Shown here: positions 32,731 through 41,270 of the stretch, one piece after another | Layout: each line of letters opens with the position of its first letter | How positions within the stretch are numbered: position 1 is the stretch's first letter | From: Pseudomonas haemolytica | Lineage (GTDB): Bacteria > Pseudomonadota > Gammaproteobacteria > Pseudomonadales > Pseudomonadaceae | Length of the DNA stretch: 64,000 bases | Assembly: GCF_009659625.1 (NCBI RefSeq) | Contig: NZ_VOIW01000011.1 | Coordinates: 16,496 to 80,495, forward strand | Direction: 5' to 3' | Position numbers and translations under genes: made by a program | Notes under the pieces: generated by a model | Told to the model about the DNA's origin: nothing | The model's database searches: none | What the model saw: only the letters and a program-made list of their open reading frames with translations

Positions 32731-33120
32731 TTACACGCGGCGCTTCTTCGGCGGACGGCACCCGTTGTGCGGGATTGGCGTCACGTCGGTGATGCTGGCG
32801 ATCTTATAGCCACAGCCGTTCAAAGCACGGACAGCAGACTCACGACCTGGGCCTGGACCTTTGACGTTAACGTCGAGGTTTTTCAGGCCGTATTCCAGCG
32901 CAGCTTGACCAGCACGTTCAGCAGCTACTTGAGCAGCAAACGGGGTGGATTTGCGGGAACCGCGGAAACCCGAACCACCGGAGGTAGCCCAAGAAAGCGC
33001 GTTACCTTGACGGTCGGTGATGGTCACGATTGTGTTGTTAAAAGATGCATGGATGTGGGCGATGCCATCAACCACTGTCTTTTTAACTTTTTTACGAGGA
33101 CGAGCAGCAGGTTTTGCCAT
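32731..33120 (-). CDS. rpsK: 30S ribosomal protein S11
   Basis: S11 lies on the platform of the small subunit near the mRNA exit and the 3' end of 16S rRNA. The 129-residue protein starts MAKPAARPRKKVKKTVVDGI and contains the conserved ITDRQGNALSWATSGGSGFRG-type core (about 36-56) and the C-terminal ITDVTPIPHNGCRPPKKRRV. It is 30 bases downstream of rpsM and 18 bases upstream of rpsD, the standard alpha-operon order. Confidence 0.98.
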   Translation of the reverse strand: MAKPAARPRKKVKKTVVDGIAHIHASFNNTIVTITDRQGNALSWATSGGSGFRGSRKSTPFAAQVAAERAGQAALEYGLKNLDVNVKGPGPGRESAVRALNGCGYKIASITDVTPIPHNGCRPPKKRRV

Positions 33121-33150
33121 GATAATTTTCCTGTCGATTCGCTGGGGCGA

Positions 33151-33507
33151 TTACTTGCGGATCGGCTTACGCGGACCTTTACGGGTACGCGCGTTAGTCT
33201 TGGTACGCTGACCGCGTACTGGAAGACCACGACGATGACGCAGACCGCGATAGCAACCGAGGTCCATCAAACGCTTGATTTTCATGTTGATTTCGCGACG
33301 CAGATCACCTTCAGTGGTGAACTTCGCCACTTCGCCACGCAGCTGTTCAATCTGCTCGTCGCTCAGATCCTTGATCTTAGCGGCTGGGTTTACCCCAGCA
33401 ACTGCGCAAATTTTCTGCGCAGTAGTGCGACCAACACCATAGATGTAGGTCAGCGAGATAACAGTGTGCTTGTTATCTGGAATGTTAACGCCTGCAATAC
33501 GGGCCAT
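33151..33507 (-). CDS. rpsM: 30S ribosomal protein S13
   Basis: S13 forms bridges between the subunits at the head of the 30S particle. The 118-residue protein starts MARIAGVNIPDNKHTVISLT and ends with the basic tail NARTRKGPRKPIRK, both typical. It is the first gene of the alpha operon. Between it and rpmJ are 129 bases with a strong hairpin (33596-33619), which suggests that the spc operon ends there or is attenuated and that rpsM has its own control. In E. coli the S4 pseudoknot operator lies just in front of this gene. Confidence 0.98.
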   Translation of the reverse strand: MARIAGVNIPDNKHTVISLTYIYGVGRTTAQKICAVAGVNPAAKIKDLSDEQIEQLRGEVAKFTTEGDLRREINMKIKRLMDLGCYRGLRHRRGLPVRGQRTKTNARTRKGPRKPIRK

Positions 33508-33595
33508 TCAGTGGGACTCCAATTGACAGCTACCTACGCCCCGGAAGCCAAGAAATAGGGCGCGAGATAATATCGCTGTAATAACAAATAATCAA

Positions 33596-33619
33596 CCCGG
33601 CAGCGCACTAGCTGCCGGG
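33596..33619 (-). terminator. Hairpin between the spc and alpha operons
   Basis: CCCGGCAGC and GCTGCCGGG form a perfect 9-base stem with a 6-base loop. On the minus strand TTGATTATTTGTTATTA follows, T-rich but broken, so it is a weak terminator or an attenuator. It lies 17 bases after the rpmJ stop and 88 bases before rpsM. Confidence 0.75.
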
Positions 33620-33636
33620 CTTCAAGCGGATCACAC

Positions 33637-33753
33637 TCAGCCTTGGCGCTGTTTGTGACGCGGTTCCGCGCTGCAAATTACTCGAACAACACCTTCGCGG
33701 CGAATAATCTTGCAGTTACGGCACAGCTTTTTCACCGATGCACGAACTTTCAT
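33637..33753 (-). CDS. rpmJ: 50S ribosomal protein L36
   Basis: L36 is the smallest large-subunit protein; it binds near the base of the L7/L12 stalk. The 38-residue product [20 protein letters not shown] continues [18 protein letters not shown]. It holds the zinc knuckle C11, C14, C27 and H33, so it is the zinc-containing (C+) form. The gene is the last of the spc operon, 27 bases after secY. This detail matters because Zur-regulated bacteria often keep a second, zinc-free L36 elsewhere; none is seen in this window. Confidence 0.97.
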
Positions 33754-33780
33754 CACCAACTCCTCGAACCTTATGGGTAC

Positions 33781-35109
33781 TCAGCGCAACATGCCGCTGC
33801 CGTAACCCTTCAGGTTGGCTTTCTTCATCAGGGATTCATACTGGTGCGAAACGAGGTGCGATTGTACTTGGGACATGAAGTCCATCACAACCACGACCAC
33901 GATCAGCAACGAGGTCCCGCCAAGGTAGAACGGAACGTTTGCTGCAACCACCAGGAACTGGGGCAACAAGCACACGGCCGTCATATATAGAGCACCGAAC
34001 AGGGTCAAACGAGTCAGAACGCCATCAATGTAGCGTGCCGACTGCTCACCTGGACGGATGCCCGGAATAAAGGCACCGGACTTCTTCAGGTTTTCCGCTA
34101 CGTCTTTCGGATTGAACATCAACGCCGTATAGAAGAAGCAGAAGAAAATAATCCCTGCACTAAACAGCAGAATATTCAACGGCTGACCAGGAGCGATCGA
34201 CTGAGAGAGGTCCTGCAGCCAGCCCATATTTTCAGACTGACCAAACCAGGTACCCAACGAAGCCGGAAACAGCAAGATGCTGCTCGCGAAAATTGCCGGA
34301 ATAACACCGGCCATATTCACTTTCAGCGGCAAGTGGCTGGTCTGCGCAGCAAATACCTTACGGCCCTGCTGACGCTTGGCGTAGTGAACAGCAATACGAC
34401 GCTGGCCACGCTCAATGAACACCACAAAACCGATAATCGCTACTGCCAGCAATCCGATGGCAACCAGGGCGAAGATATTGATATCACCCTGACGCGCAGA
34501 CTCGAAAGACTGCCCGATTGCCCTCGGAAGACCGGCAACGATACCTGCGAAAATCAACATCGAGATACCGTTGCCAACACCGCGCTCAGTAATCTGCTCA
34601 CCCAGCCACATCATGAACATCGCACCAGCCACAAATGTGGATACCGCGACGAAATGGAAGCCAAAGTCACCAGTGAACGCAACGCCCTGCCCTGCCAGAC
34701 CAACGGACATGCCGATAGCTTGAACCAGGGCGAGGACGACAGTGCCGTAGCGGGTGTACTGGCTAATCTTGCGACGGCCAGCTTCACCTTCCTTCTTCAA
34801 CTGCTCCAGCTGCGGGCTGACGGCGGTCATCAGCTGCATGATGATCGATGCCGAAATGTACGGCATGATCCCCAGTGCAAAGATGCTCATCCGTTCCAGC
34901 GCGCCGCCGGAAAACATGTTGAACAAGCTAAGAATGGTCCCCTCATTCTGTCGAAACAGGTCTGCGAGTCGGTCCGGGTTGATACCTGGAACCGGGATGT
35001 GTGCGCCTATTCGGTAGACGATAATCGCCAGGAACAGAAAACGCAGACGAGCCCAAAGTTCAGACATACCGCCTTTGCCGAGCGCTGAGAGAGCACCTTG
35101 CTTAGCCAT
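33781..35109 (-). CDS. secY: Protein translocase subunit SecY
   Basis: SecY is the channel of the Sec translocon in the inner membrane. The 442-residue protein has ten predicted helices. The plug and first helices are in MSELWARLRFLFLAIIVYRI, and the cytosolic loops carry the conserved GEAGRRKISQYTRYG and the basic ERGQRRIAVHYAKRQQGRKV that bind SecA and ribosomes. The C-terminus YGSGMLR is typical. The start codon directly follows the rplO stop (no bases between), so translation is coupled. Its partner SecE is encoded at 60524. Confidence 0.98.
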   Translation of the reverse strand: MAKQGALSALGKGGMSELWARLRFLFLAIIVYRIGAHIPVPGINPDRLADLFRQNEGTILSLFNMFSGGALERMSIFALGIMPYISASIIMQLMTAVSPQLEQLKKEGEAGRRKISQYTRYGTVVLALVQAIGMSVGLAGQGVAFTGDFGFHFVAVSTFVAGAMFMMWLGEQITERGVGNGISMLIFAGIVAGLPRAIGQSFESARQGDINIFALVAIGLLAVAIIGFVVFIERGQRRIAVHYAKRQQGRKVFAAQTSHLPLKVNMAGVIPAIFASSILLFPASLGTWFGQSENMGWLQDLSQSIAPGQPLNILLFSAGIIFFCFFYTALMFNPKDVAENLKKSGAFIPGIRPGEQSARYIDGVLTRLTLFGALYMTAVCLLPQFLVVAANVPFYLGGTSLLIVVVVVMDFMSQVQSHLVSHQYESLMKKANLKGYGSGMLR

Positions 35110-35547
35110 TTATTCCTCGAACTTGCCGCCAGCTGCTTCGATAGCCGAACGCGCACCTTTGGTGGCGCCGATTCCCTTGCCGATAGTGACAGCGCGAGTC
35201 ACTTCACCGGACAGCATGATTTTCACACGCTGTACGTTGACGTTGATCACGTTGGCATCTTTCAGGGTCTGCACAGTAACGATGTCGCCTTCCACTTTAG
35301 CCAGCTCGGACAGACGCACTTCTGCGCGATCCATGGCTTTCAGGGATACGAAACCGAACTTAGGCAGGCGACGATGCAGCGGCTGTTGACCGCCTTCAAA
35401 GCCTGGAGCGATGGTGCCACCGGAGCGGGAGGTTTGACCTTTGTGGCCACGGCCACCAGTCTTACCCAAACCGCTACCGATACCACGGCCCGGACGATGC
35501 TTTTCGCGACGGGAACCCGGCGCTGGACTCAGATCATTGAGTTTCAT
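35110..35547 (-). CDS. rplO: 50S ribosomal protein L15
   Basis: L15 is a late-assembly protein near the exit tunnel. The 145-residue product starts MKLNDLSPAPGSRREKHRPG and has the Gly-rich extended arm (GIGSGLGKTGGRGHKGQTSR) that threads into 23S rRNA. It lies 3 bases after rpmD and abuts secY. Its length agrees with the gammaproteobacterial family. Confidence 0.98.
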   Translation of the reverse strand: MKLNDLSPAPGSRREKHRPGRGIGSGLGKTGGRGHKGQTSRSGGTIAPGFEGGQQPLHRRLPKFGFVSLKAMDRAEVRLSELAKVEGDIVTVQTLKDANVINVNVQRVKIMLSGEVTRAVTIGKGIGATKGARSAIEAAGGKFEE

Positions 35548-35550
35548 CGA

Positions 35551-35727
35551 TTAACCCTCTACACGCAGCATGTAGTAAGCCTTGTTGATCATCCCGCGAT
35601 TCTCGGGAGTATCCTGGACTTCTACAGTGTGACCGATGCGACGCAGACCCAAACCTTTAACGCACAGTTTGTGGTTAGGGATGCGGCCGGTCATGCTTTT
35701 GATCAGCGTTACTTTAACGGTAGCCAT
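35551..35727 (-). CDS. rpmD: 50S ribosomal protein L30
   Basis: L30 binds domain II of 23S rRNA. The 58-residue product starts [20 protein letters not shown] and ends [11 protein letters not shown], the usual length and pattern. It is placed between rpsE (2 bases upstream) and rplO, as in all gammaproteobacterial spc operons. Confidence 0.97.
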
Positions 35728-35729
35728 GA

Positions 35730-36230
35730 TCAGAAGATCTCCTTGACAGTCAGGCCACGCTTGGCAGCGATCGACTCAGGAGATTGCATAGCCTTCAAAC
35801 CCTTGAAAGTGGCGTGAACCACGTTTACCGGGTTAGTCGAGCCGTAGCACTTGGCCAGAACGTTCTGAACGCCAGCAACTTCGAGAACAGCACGCATAGC
35901 GCCGCCAGCGATGATACCGGTACCTTCAGAGGCAGGCTGCATGTACACCTTCGAAGCGCCATGAGCGGACTTCATTGCGTACTGCAGAGTGGTGCCGTTC
36001 AGATCAACTTGGATCATGTTGCGACGAGCAGCTTCCATTGCCTTCTGGATCGCAGCAGGCACTTCACGTGACTTGCCACGGCCGAAGCCAACGCGCCCTT
36101 TACCATCACCAACCACGGTCAACGCGGTGAAAGTGAAGATACGGCCGCCTTTAACGGTTTTGGCTACGCGGTTAACTTGAACCAGCTTCTCAATGTAGCC
36201 TTCGTCGCGCTTTTGGTCGTTATTTGACAT
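35730..36230 (-). CDS. rpsE: 30S ribosomal protein S5
   Basis: S5 helps decoding fidelity and shapes the mRNA entrance together with S3 and S4. The 166-residue product has the double-stranded RNA-binding-like S5 domain ([20 protein letters not shown], about 12-31) and the C-terminal region [20 protein letters not shown]. The loop [12 protein letters not shown], where spectinomycin-resistance changes arise, looks wild type. It lies 3 bases after rplR. Confidence 0.98.
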
Positions 36231-36233
36231 AAC

Positions 36234-36584
36234 TTAGAACTCCAGCCCAGCTTCACGAGCAGCATCAGCCAGCGCTTTCACGCGGCCGTGGTACTTGAAG
36301 CCAGAGCGGTCGAAAGCCACTTGCGAGACGCCGGCGGCCTTAGCACGCGTAGCGACCAGCTGGCCAACCTTAGTGGCCGCGTCGATGTTGCCAGTGGCAC
36401 CATCACGCAGTTCTTTATCCAAAGTCGAGGCGCTTGCCAGGACTTTGTTGCCGTCGGCCGAGATGACCTGGGCGTAGATGTGCTGCGACGAGCGGAACAC
36501 GCAGAGACGCACGACTTCGAGTTCGTGCATTTTCAGGCGTGCTTTGCGAGCGCGACGCAGTCGAGTAACTTTTTTGTCGGTCAT
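36234..36584 (-). CDS. rplR: 50S ribosomal protein L18
   Basis: L18 brings 5S rRNA into the central protuberance together with L5. The 116-residue product starts MTDKKVTRLRRARKARLKMH, a basic 5S-binding head, and ends VKALADAAREAGLEF, the family signature. It lies 10 bases after rplF and 3 before rpsE. Confidence 0.98.
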   Translation of the reverse strand: MTDKKVTRLRRARKARLKMHELEVVRLCVFRSSQHIYAQVISADGNKVLASASTLDKELRDGATGNIDAATKVGQLVATRAKAAGVSQVAFDRSGFKYHGRVKALADAAREAGLEF

Positions 36585-36594
36585 TTGCTATGCC

Positions 36595-37128
36595 CTACTT
36601 CTTCTTGGCTTCTTTACGACGGACGACTTCGTCCGCGTAGCGCACACCTTTGCCTTTGTACGGCTCTGGTGGACGGAAGTCGCGGATCTCAGCGGCCACC
36701 TGACCTACCAGCTGCTTATCAATACCCTTGATCAGGATATCGGTTTGGCTAGGGGTCTCAGCGGTGATGCCTTCCGGCAGTTCGTAATCCACTGGGTGCG
36801 AGAAGCCAAGGGCAAGGTTCAGAACCGTGCCTTTTGCTTGCGCTTTGTAACCAACACCGACCAGCTGGAGCTTACGCTCGAAGCCTTGGCTTACGCCCTG
36901 GACCATGTTGTTTACCAACGCACGCGTGGTACCGGCCATTGCGCGAGTTTGTTGATCGCCATTGCGAGCAGCGAAACGCAGCTCACCAGCTTCTTCAACG
37001 ATCTCAACGGACGAATGGATGTTCAGTTCAAGAGTACCCTTGGCACCCTTCACCGAAAGCTGTTGGCCTGCGAATTTGACTTCGACACCGGCTGGCAGCT
37101 TAACGGGGTTCTTAGCGACGCGTGACAT
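36595..37128 (-). CDS. rplF: 50S ribosomal protein L6
   Basis: L6 lies near the factor-binding site beside the sarcin-ricin loop. The 177-residue product has two repeated alpha/beta domains, with the conserved motif in the second (QLVGQVAAEIRDFRPPEPYK followed by GKGVRYADE). It begins MSRVAKNPVKLPAGVEVKFA. It lies 12 bases after rpsH. Confidence 0.98.
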   Translation of the reverse strand: MSRVAKNPVKLPAGVEVKFAGQQLSVKGAKGTLELNIHSSVEIVEEAGELRFAARNGDQQTRAMAGTTRALVNNMVQGVSQGFERKLQLVGVGYKAQAKGTVLNLALGFSHPVDYELPEGITAETPSQTDILIKGIDKQLVGQVAAEIRDFRPPEPYKGKGVRYADEVVRRKEAKKK

Positions 37129-37140
37129 GCTTATCCCCCC

Positions 37141-37533
37141 TTAGAACACAGTGCAAAGAACTTCGCCGCCGACACCGGCAGCGCGCGCAGCACGATCCGT
37201 CATCACACCTTTGTTGGTGGAGACGATAGACACGCCCAGACCGCCACGAACTTTCGGCAGATCTTCAGCGGACTTGTACTGACGCAGGCCTGGACGGCTA
37301 ACGCGCTTCACTTCCTCGATGACCGAACGGCCTTCGAAGTACTTCAGCTCGATGGACAGCAGTGGTTTGATTTCGCTGCTGATCTGATAACCCGCAATGT
37401 AGCCTTCGTCTTTCAGGACTTTGGCAACAGCTACCTTCAACTTGGAAGATGGCATGCTTACGACGGACTTTTCAGCCATCTGGGCATTACGGATACGAGT
37501 TAGCATGTCCGCTAACGGGTCCTGCATACTCAT
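37141..37533 (-). CDS. rpsH: 30S ribosomal protein S8
   Basis: S8 binds helix 21 of 16S rRNA and, in E. coli, represses the spc operon by binding mRNA at the start of rplE. The 130-residue product begins MSMQDPLADMLTRIRNAQMA and ends TDRAARAAGVGGEVLCTVF with the conserved Cys. The 208 bases between it and rpsN are unusually long for this operon and hold a perfect hairpin (37655-37678), so S8 and later genes may be produced at a different level from the earlier ones. Confidence 0.98.
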   Translation of the reverse strand: MSMQDPLADMLTRIRNAQMAEKSVVSMPSSKLKVAVAKVLKDEGYIAGYQISSEIKPLLSIELKYFEGRSVIEEVKRVSRPGLRQYKSAEDLPKVRGGLGVSIVSTNKGVMTDRAARAAGVGGEVLCTVF

Positions 37534-37654
37534 GGGCTAGACGCTCCTAATACAAAAAAATTAGCCTTGCGGCTACATATGTCACCGAGAATCTCCGAGC
37601 GTAAAACACACGGGCTCAGGCGAGCCGCGTATTTTAGACATACTCCGGAAATGA

Positions 37655-37678
37655 AACAAGCCCCAAAAGGGGCTTGTT
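37655..37678 (-). terminator. Perfect hairpin inside the spc operon (attenuator candidate)
   Basis: AACAAGCCCC, AAAA, GGGGCTTGTT: a perfect 10-base stem with a 4-base loop in the rpsN-rpsH gap. On the minus strand it is followed by TCATTTCC, so there is only a short T tract and read-through is expected. It may be an RNA processing site or a partial terminator. Confidence 0.7.
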
Positions 37679-37741
37679 CCAGATTCAAGGTCACCGGCGG
37701 TCAGTATCTTGCGATGCAGACCACCTGGACGTTGAAAGTAC

Positions 37742-38047
37742 TTACCAGCTGGCTTTAACCAGACCCGGTACGTCACCACGCATAGCCGCTTCACGCAGTT
37801 TGTTACGGCCGAGGCCGAACTTGCGGTAAACGCCGTGTGGACGACCGGTCAGGCGGCAGCGGTTACGCATGCGCGAAGCGCTTGCGTCACGTGGCTGCTT
37901 CTGCAGAGCTACTGTAGCTTCCCAACGCGCTTCTGGACTTGCGTTCAGATCAACGATGATTGCTTTCAGTGCTGCACGCTTCTTGGCGTACTTGGCAACC
38001 GTGAGCTGACGCTTCAGCTCGCGGTTTTTCATGCTCATCTTGGCCAT
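37742..38047 (-). CDS. rpsN: 30S ribosomal protein S14
   Basis: S14 lies in the head of the 30S subunit. The 101-residue product starts MAKMSMKNRELKRQLTVAKY, which fixes the start at 38047 although the frame is open further. It lacks the CxxC pairs of the zinc form, so it is the zinc-independent long (C-) version. The C-terminal block CRLTGRPHGVYRKFGLGRNK is typical. It lies 13 bases after rplE and is followed by the long gap before rpsH. Confidence 0.97.
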   Translation of the reverse strand: MAKMSMKNRELKRQLTVAKYAKKRAALKAIIVDLNASPEARWEATVALQKQPRDASASRMRNRCRLTGRPHGVYRKFGLGRNKLREAAMRGDVPGLVKASW

Positions 38048-38060
38048 GGTCCTACTCCAA

Positions 38061-38600
38061 TCAGTTGCGGAACGGGAATTTGAACGCACGCAGCAGAGCG
38101 CGGCCTTCATCATCGTTCTTGGCAGTGGTGGTCAGGGTGATGTCCAGACCGCGGAGAGCATCGATCTTGTCGTAGTCGATTTCCGGGAAGATGATCTGCT
38201 CTTTCACGCCCATGCTGTAGTTACCACGACCATCGAAGGACTTGGCATTCAGGCCGCGGAAGTCGCGAACCCGAGGCAGGGAGATCGACAGCAGACGATC
38301 CAGGAATTCGTACATACGCTCACGGCGCAGAGTCACTTTGACGCCGATCGGCCAACCTTCACGGACTTTAAAGCCAGCGATGGATTTCCGAGCGTAAGTC
38401 ACAACGACTTTTTGACCGGTGATCTTTTCCAGGTCAGCAACAGCGTGCTCGATGACTTTTTTGTCACCGATCGCTTCGCCCAGACCCATGTTCAGGGTGA
38501 TTTTGGTAACGCGCGGAACTTCCATCACGTTCCCAAGCTTAAGTTCTTCCTTAAGCTTAGGGGCGATTTCCTTCCGGTAAATCTCTTGTAGTCGTGCCAT
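38061..38600 (-). CDS. rplE: 50S ribosomal protein L5
   Basis: L5 holds 5S rRNA in the central protuberance and touches P-site tRNA. The 179-residue product starts MARLQEIYRKEIAPKLKEEL and contains the conserved ITLNMGLGEAIGDKKVIEHA and TYARKSIAGFKVREG. In E. coli the S8 operator overlaps the rplE start; I did not find a convincing copy of that structure by eye. It lies 22 bases after rplX. Confidence 0.98.
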   Translation of the reverse strand: MARLQEIYRKEIAPKLKEELKLGNVMEVPRVTKITLNMGLGEAIGDKKVIEHAVADLEKITGQKVVVTYARKSIAGFKVREGWPIGVKVTLRRERMYEFLDRLLSISLPRVRDFRGLNAKSFDGRGNYSMGVKEQIIFPEIDYDKIDALRGLDITLTTTAKNDDEGRALLRAFKFPFRN

Positions 38601-38622
38601 GGTCTAATCTACCTAGCAGTGT

Positions 38623-38937
38623 TCAAGCATCAACCGCTTTTTGGGTCGACTTGAAGACACGAATTTTCTTACCGTCTTCTACTTTGAAACCAACGCGGTC
38701 AGCCTTGTTGGTTTCGCCGTTGAAGATGGCGACGTTAGAAGCGTCCAGTGGAGCTTCTTTCTCGACGATACCGCCCTGCACGCCCGACATCGGGTTAGGC
38801 TTGGTATGACGCTTGACCAGGTTCAGACCACCGATAACCAGACGGTTATTAGCGAGAACCTTAAGCACCTTACCGCGCTTACCTTTGTCTTTGCCGGCGA
38901 TCACGATGATCTCGTCGTCACGACGAATCTTTTGCAT
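38623..38937 (-). CDS. rplX: 50S ribosomal protein L24
   Basis: L24 starts assembly of the large subunit and lies at the tunnel exit. The 104-residue product contains the KOW motif near its N-terminus (DDEIIVIAGKDKGKRGKVLK) and the conserved GLNLVKRHTKPNP. The ATG at 38937 begins MQKIRRDDEI. It lies 11 bases after rplN. Confidence 0.98.
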   Translation of the reverse strand: MQKIRRDDEIIVIAGKDKGKRGKVLKVLANNRLVIGGLNLVKRHTKPNPMSGVQGGIVEKEAPLDASNVAIFNGETNKADRVGFKVEDGKKIRVFKSTQKAVDA

Positions 38938-38948
38938 GTCGGATCTCC

Positions 38949-39317
38949 TTACAGCACTTCTGGGGCGAGCGAGACGATCTTCATGAACTTCTCAGTACGA
39001 AGTTCACGGGTCACTGGCCCAAAGATACGGGTGCCGATCGGCTCTTGCTTGTTGTTCAGAAGAACAGCAGCGTTGCCATCAAAGCGGATAATGGAGCCAT
39101 CTGCACGGCGTACGCCGTGACGAGTGCGGACTACAACAGCAGTCATCACTTGGCCTTTTTTCACCTTACCGCGAGGAATTGCTTCCTTCACGGTAACTTT
39201 GATGATGTCACCGATACCAGCGTAACGACGATGGGAGCCACCCAGCACCTTGATGCACATAACACGGCGAGCGCCGCTGTTATCGGCCACATCGAGCATG
39301 GATTGAGTCTGAATCAT
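38949..39317 (-). CDS. rplN: 50S ribosomal protein L14
   Basis: L14 forms intersubunit bridges and is the docking site of the silencing factor RsfS. The 122-residue product starts MIQTQSMLDVADNSGARRVM and ends REKFMKIVSLAPEVL-like (RTEKFMKIVSLAPEVL). It is the first gene of the spc operon in E. coli; here it lies 23 bases after rpsQ and I see no separate strong promoter, so S10 and spc operons may run together. Confidence 0.98.
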   Translation of the reverse strand: MIQTQSMLDVADNSGARRVMCIKVLGGSHRRYAGIGDIIKVTVKEAIPRGKVKKGQVMTAVVVRTRHGVRRADGSIIRFDGNAAVLLNNKQEPIGTRIFGPVTRELRTEKFMKIVSLAPEVL

Positions 39318-39340
39318 ATAATTTCTCCGACCCCTAGTCC

Positions 39341-39607
39341 TTAGACTTCCACAGCGCGTTCGAGAACATCAACCAGTGCCCAAGACTTGGTCTTGGCCAG
39401 CGGACGAGTTTCACGAATAGTGACTTTGTCGCCGATGTGGCACTGATTGGTTTCGTCGTGCGCGTGCAGCTTAGTCGAACGCTTAACATATTTACCGTAG
39501 ATCGGGTGCTTAACGCGACGCTCGATCAAAACGGTGATGGTTTTGTCCATCTTGTCGCTGACAACACGGCCAGTCAGCGTACGGACAGTCTTTTCGGCTT
39601 CAGCCAT
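39341..39607 (-). CDS. rpsQ: 30S ribosomal protein S17
   Basis: S17 is a primary 16S rRNA-binding OB-fold protein. The 88-residue product starts MAEAEKTVRTLTGRVVSDKM. An in-frame GTG two codons earlier (39613) would overlap the rpmC stop region and is less likely. The conserved stretch RRVKHPIYGKYVKRSTKLHA follows. It lies 2 bases after rpmC and closes the S10 operon. Confidence 0.97.
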   Translation of the reverse strand: MAEAEKTVRTLTGRVVSDKMDKTITVLIERRVKHPIYGKYVKRSTKLHAHDETNQCHIGDKVTIRETRPLAKTKSWALVDVLERAVEV

Positions 39608-39609
39608 GA

Positions 39610-39801
39610 TCACTTACCTGCCTGCTGGTTGAGCACAGTCTTCACGCGAGCAATGTCACGCTTAACTTGCGAGAGCAGATGAGACTGCCCCAACTGGCCA
39701 GTTGCTTTCTGCATACGCAGATTGAACTGGTCGCGCAGCAGGCCGAGCAGTTGCTCGTTCAGCTGCTGTGCGGATTTTTCACGAAGTTCATTCGCTTTCA
39801 T
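39610..39801 (-). CDS. rpmC: 50S ribosomal protein L29
   Basis: L29 sits at the tunnel exit and contacts trigger factor and SRP. The 63-residue helical product starts [20 protein letters not shown] and has the conserved [20 protein letters not shown]. Its ATG shares one base with the rplP stop (TGATG), so the two are translationally coupled; an in-frame GTG one codon upstream exists but is not needed. Confidence 0.97.
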
Positions 39802-40214
39802 CACATCACCGTCCGTTTAACAAAGGCGGTGGCGAGCGGCAGCTTTGCAGCAGCCAGGGCAAAAGCCTCACGCGCCAGCTCTTCAGTTACACCCTCGATT
39901 TCATACAGGACTTTGCCTGGCTGAATCTGGGCTACCCAGTATTCCACGTTACCCTTACCTTTACCCATCCGAACTTCGAGGGGCTTTTTGGAGATTGGCT
40001 TGTCCGGGAATACACGGATCCAGATCTTGCCGCCACGTTTAACGTGACGGGTCAGAGCACGACGCGCTGACTCGATCTGACGAGCGGTGAGACGACCACG
40101 AGCTACAGACTTCAGCGCGAACTCGCCGAAGCTGACTTTGCTACCGCGCTGTGCCAGACCACGGTTGTGGCCTGTCATCTGCTTGCGGAACTTCGTACGC
40201 TTAGGTTGCAACAT
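39801..40214 (-). CDS. rplP: 50S ribosomal protein L16
   Basis: L16 supports the A-site of the peptidyl transferase centre and is hydroxylated in many bacteria by YcfD. The 137-residue product starts [20 protein letters not shown] and holds the conserved Arg region ([20 protein letters not shown]) and [18 protein letters not shown]. It lies 12 bases after rpsC and overlaps rpmC by one base. Confidence 0.98.
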
Positions 40215-40226
40215 TTGGCGTACCCC

Positions 40227-40913
40227 TTACTTAGCAGCTTTTTTACGAGGCGCTGGTGCTTGTGGTTTCAGTTCTTCTTGGCGACCACCAATTACTTCGC
40301 CTTTGAAGATCCAAACCTTTACACCGATCACACCGTAAGTGGTGTGAGCTTCGTAGTTGGCATAGTCGATGTCGGCACGCAGGGTGTGCAGTGGCACACG
40401 ACCTTCGCGATACCATTCAGTACGTGCGATTTCAGCACCGCCGAGACGACCGCTCACTTGGATTTTGATGCCTTTGGCACCAATGCGCATGGCGTTCTGT
40501 ACGGCGCGCTTCATAGCGCGACGGAACATTACGCGACGCTCCAGCTGCTGAGCTACGCTCTGCGCAACCAGCATACCGTCGAGCTCCGGCTTGCGGATCT
40601 CTTCGATATTGATGTGCACAGGCACACCCATTTGCTTGGTCAGGTCCTGACGCAGTTTCTCAACATCTTCACCTTTCTTCCCGATAACGATACCTGGACG
40701 AGCGGTGTGGATGGTGATACGTGCAGTCTGCGCCGGACGATGGATATCGATACGGCTTACGGACGCGCTTTTTAGTTTGTCTTGGAGATACTCACGCACC
40801 TTCAGATCAGCGAACAAGTAGTCCGCATAAGTCCGACCGTCTGCGTACCAGACGGAGGTGTGCTCCTTGACGATTCCCAGGCGAATGCCAATGGGATGTA
40901 CTTTCTGACCCAT
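40227..40913 (-). CDS. rpsC: 30S ribosomal protein S3
   Basis: S3 shapes the mRNA entry channel and has mRNA helicase activity with S4 and S5. The 228-residue product starts [20 protein letters not shown], which sets the start at 40913 although the frame is open to 40997. A KH domain follows (about 39-107, with [18 protein letters not shown]), and the C-terminal domain contains [20 protein letters not shown]. It lies 13 bases after rplV. Confidence 0.98.
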
Positions 40914-40926
40914 CTCTTCGACTCCG

Positions 40927-41259
40927 TTACTTGTCAGCAACCTTGACAGTGATATGGCAAGACCGCTTGACGATGCGATCAGCACGGCCTTTGGCACGTG
41001 GCATGATGCGCTTCAGCGAACGCCCTTCGTTGACGAAAACGGTGCTGACCTTCAGGTCATCAACGTCTGCGCCTTCGTTATGCTCGGCGTTGGCTACGGC
41101 CGACTCCAGCACTTTCTTCATGATCTCGGCGGCTTTCTTACTGCTGAAAGCCAACAGGTTGAGCGCTTCGCCCACCTTCTTCCCGCGGATCTGGTCGGCG
41201 ACCAAGCGGGCTTTCTGGGCGGAGATTCGAGCGCCCGACAACTTAGCGGCTACTTCCAT
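40927..41259 (-). CDS. rplV: 50S ribosomal protein L22
   Basis: L22 lines the exit tunnel with a long hairpin and is a site of macrolide-resistance changes. The 110-residue product starts [20 protein letters not shown]. Its hairpin tip reads [20 protein letters not shown], which looks wild type. It lies 11 bases after rpsS. Confidence 0.98.
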
Positions 41260-41270
41260 TTCCTAACCCC

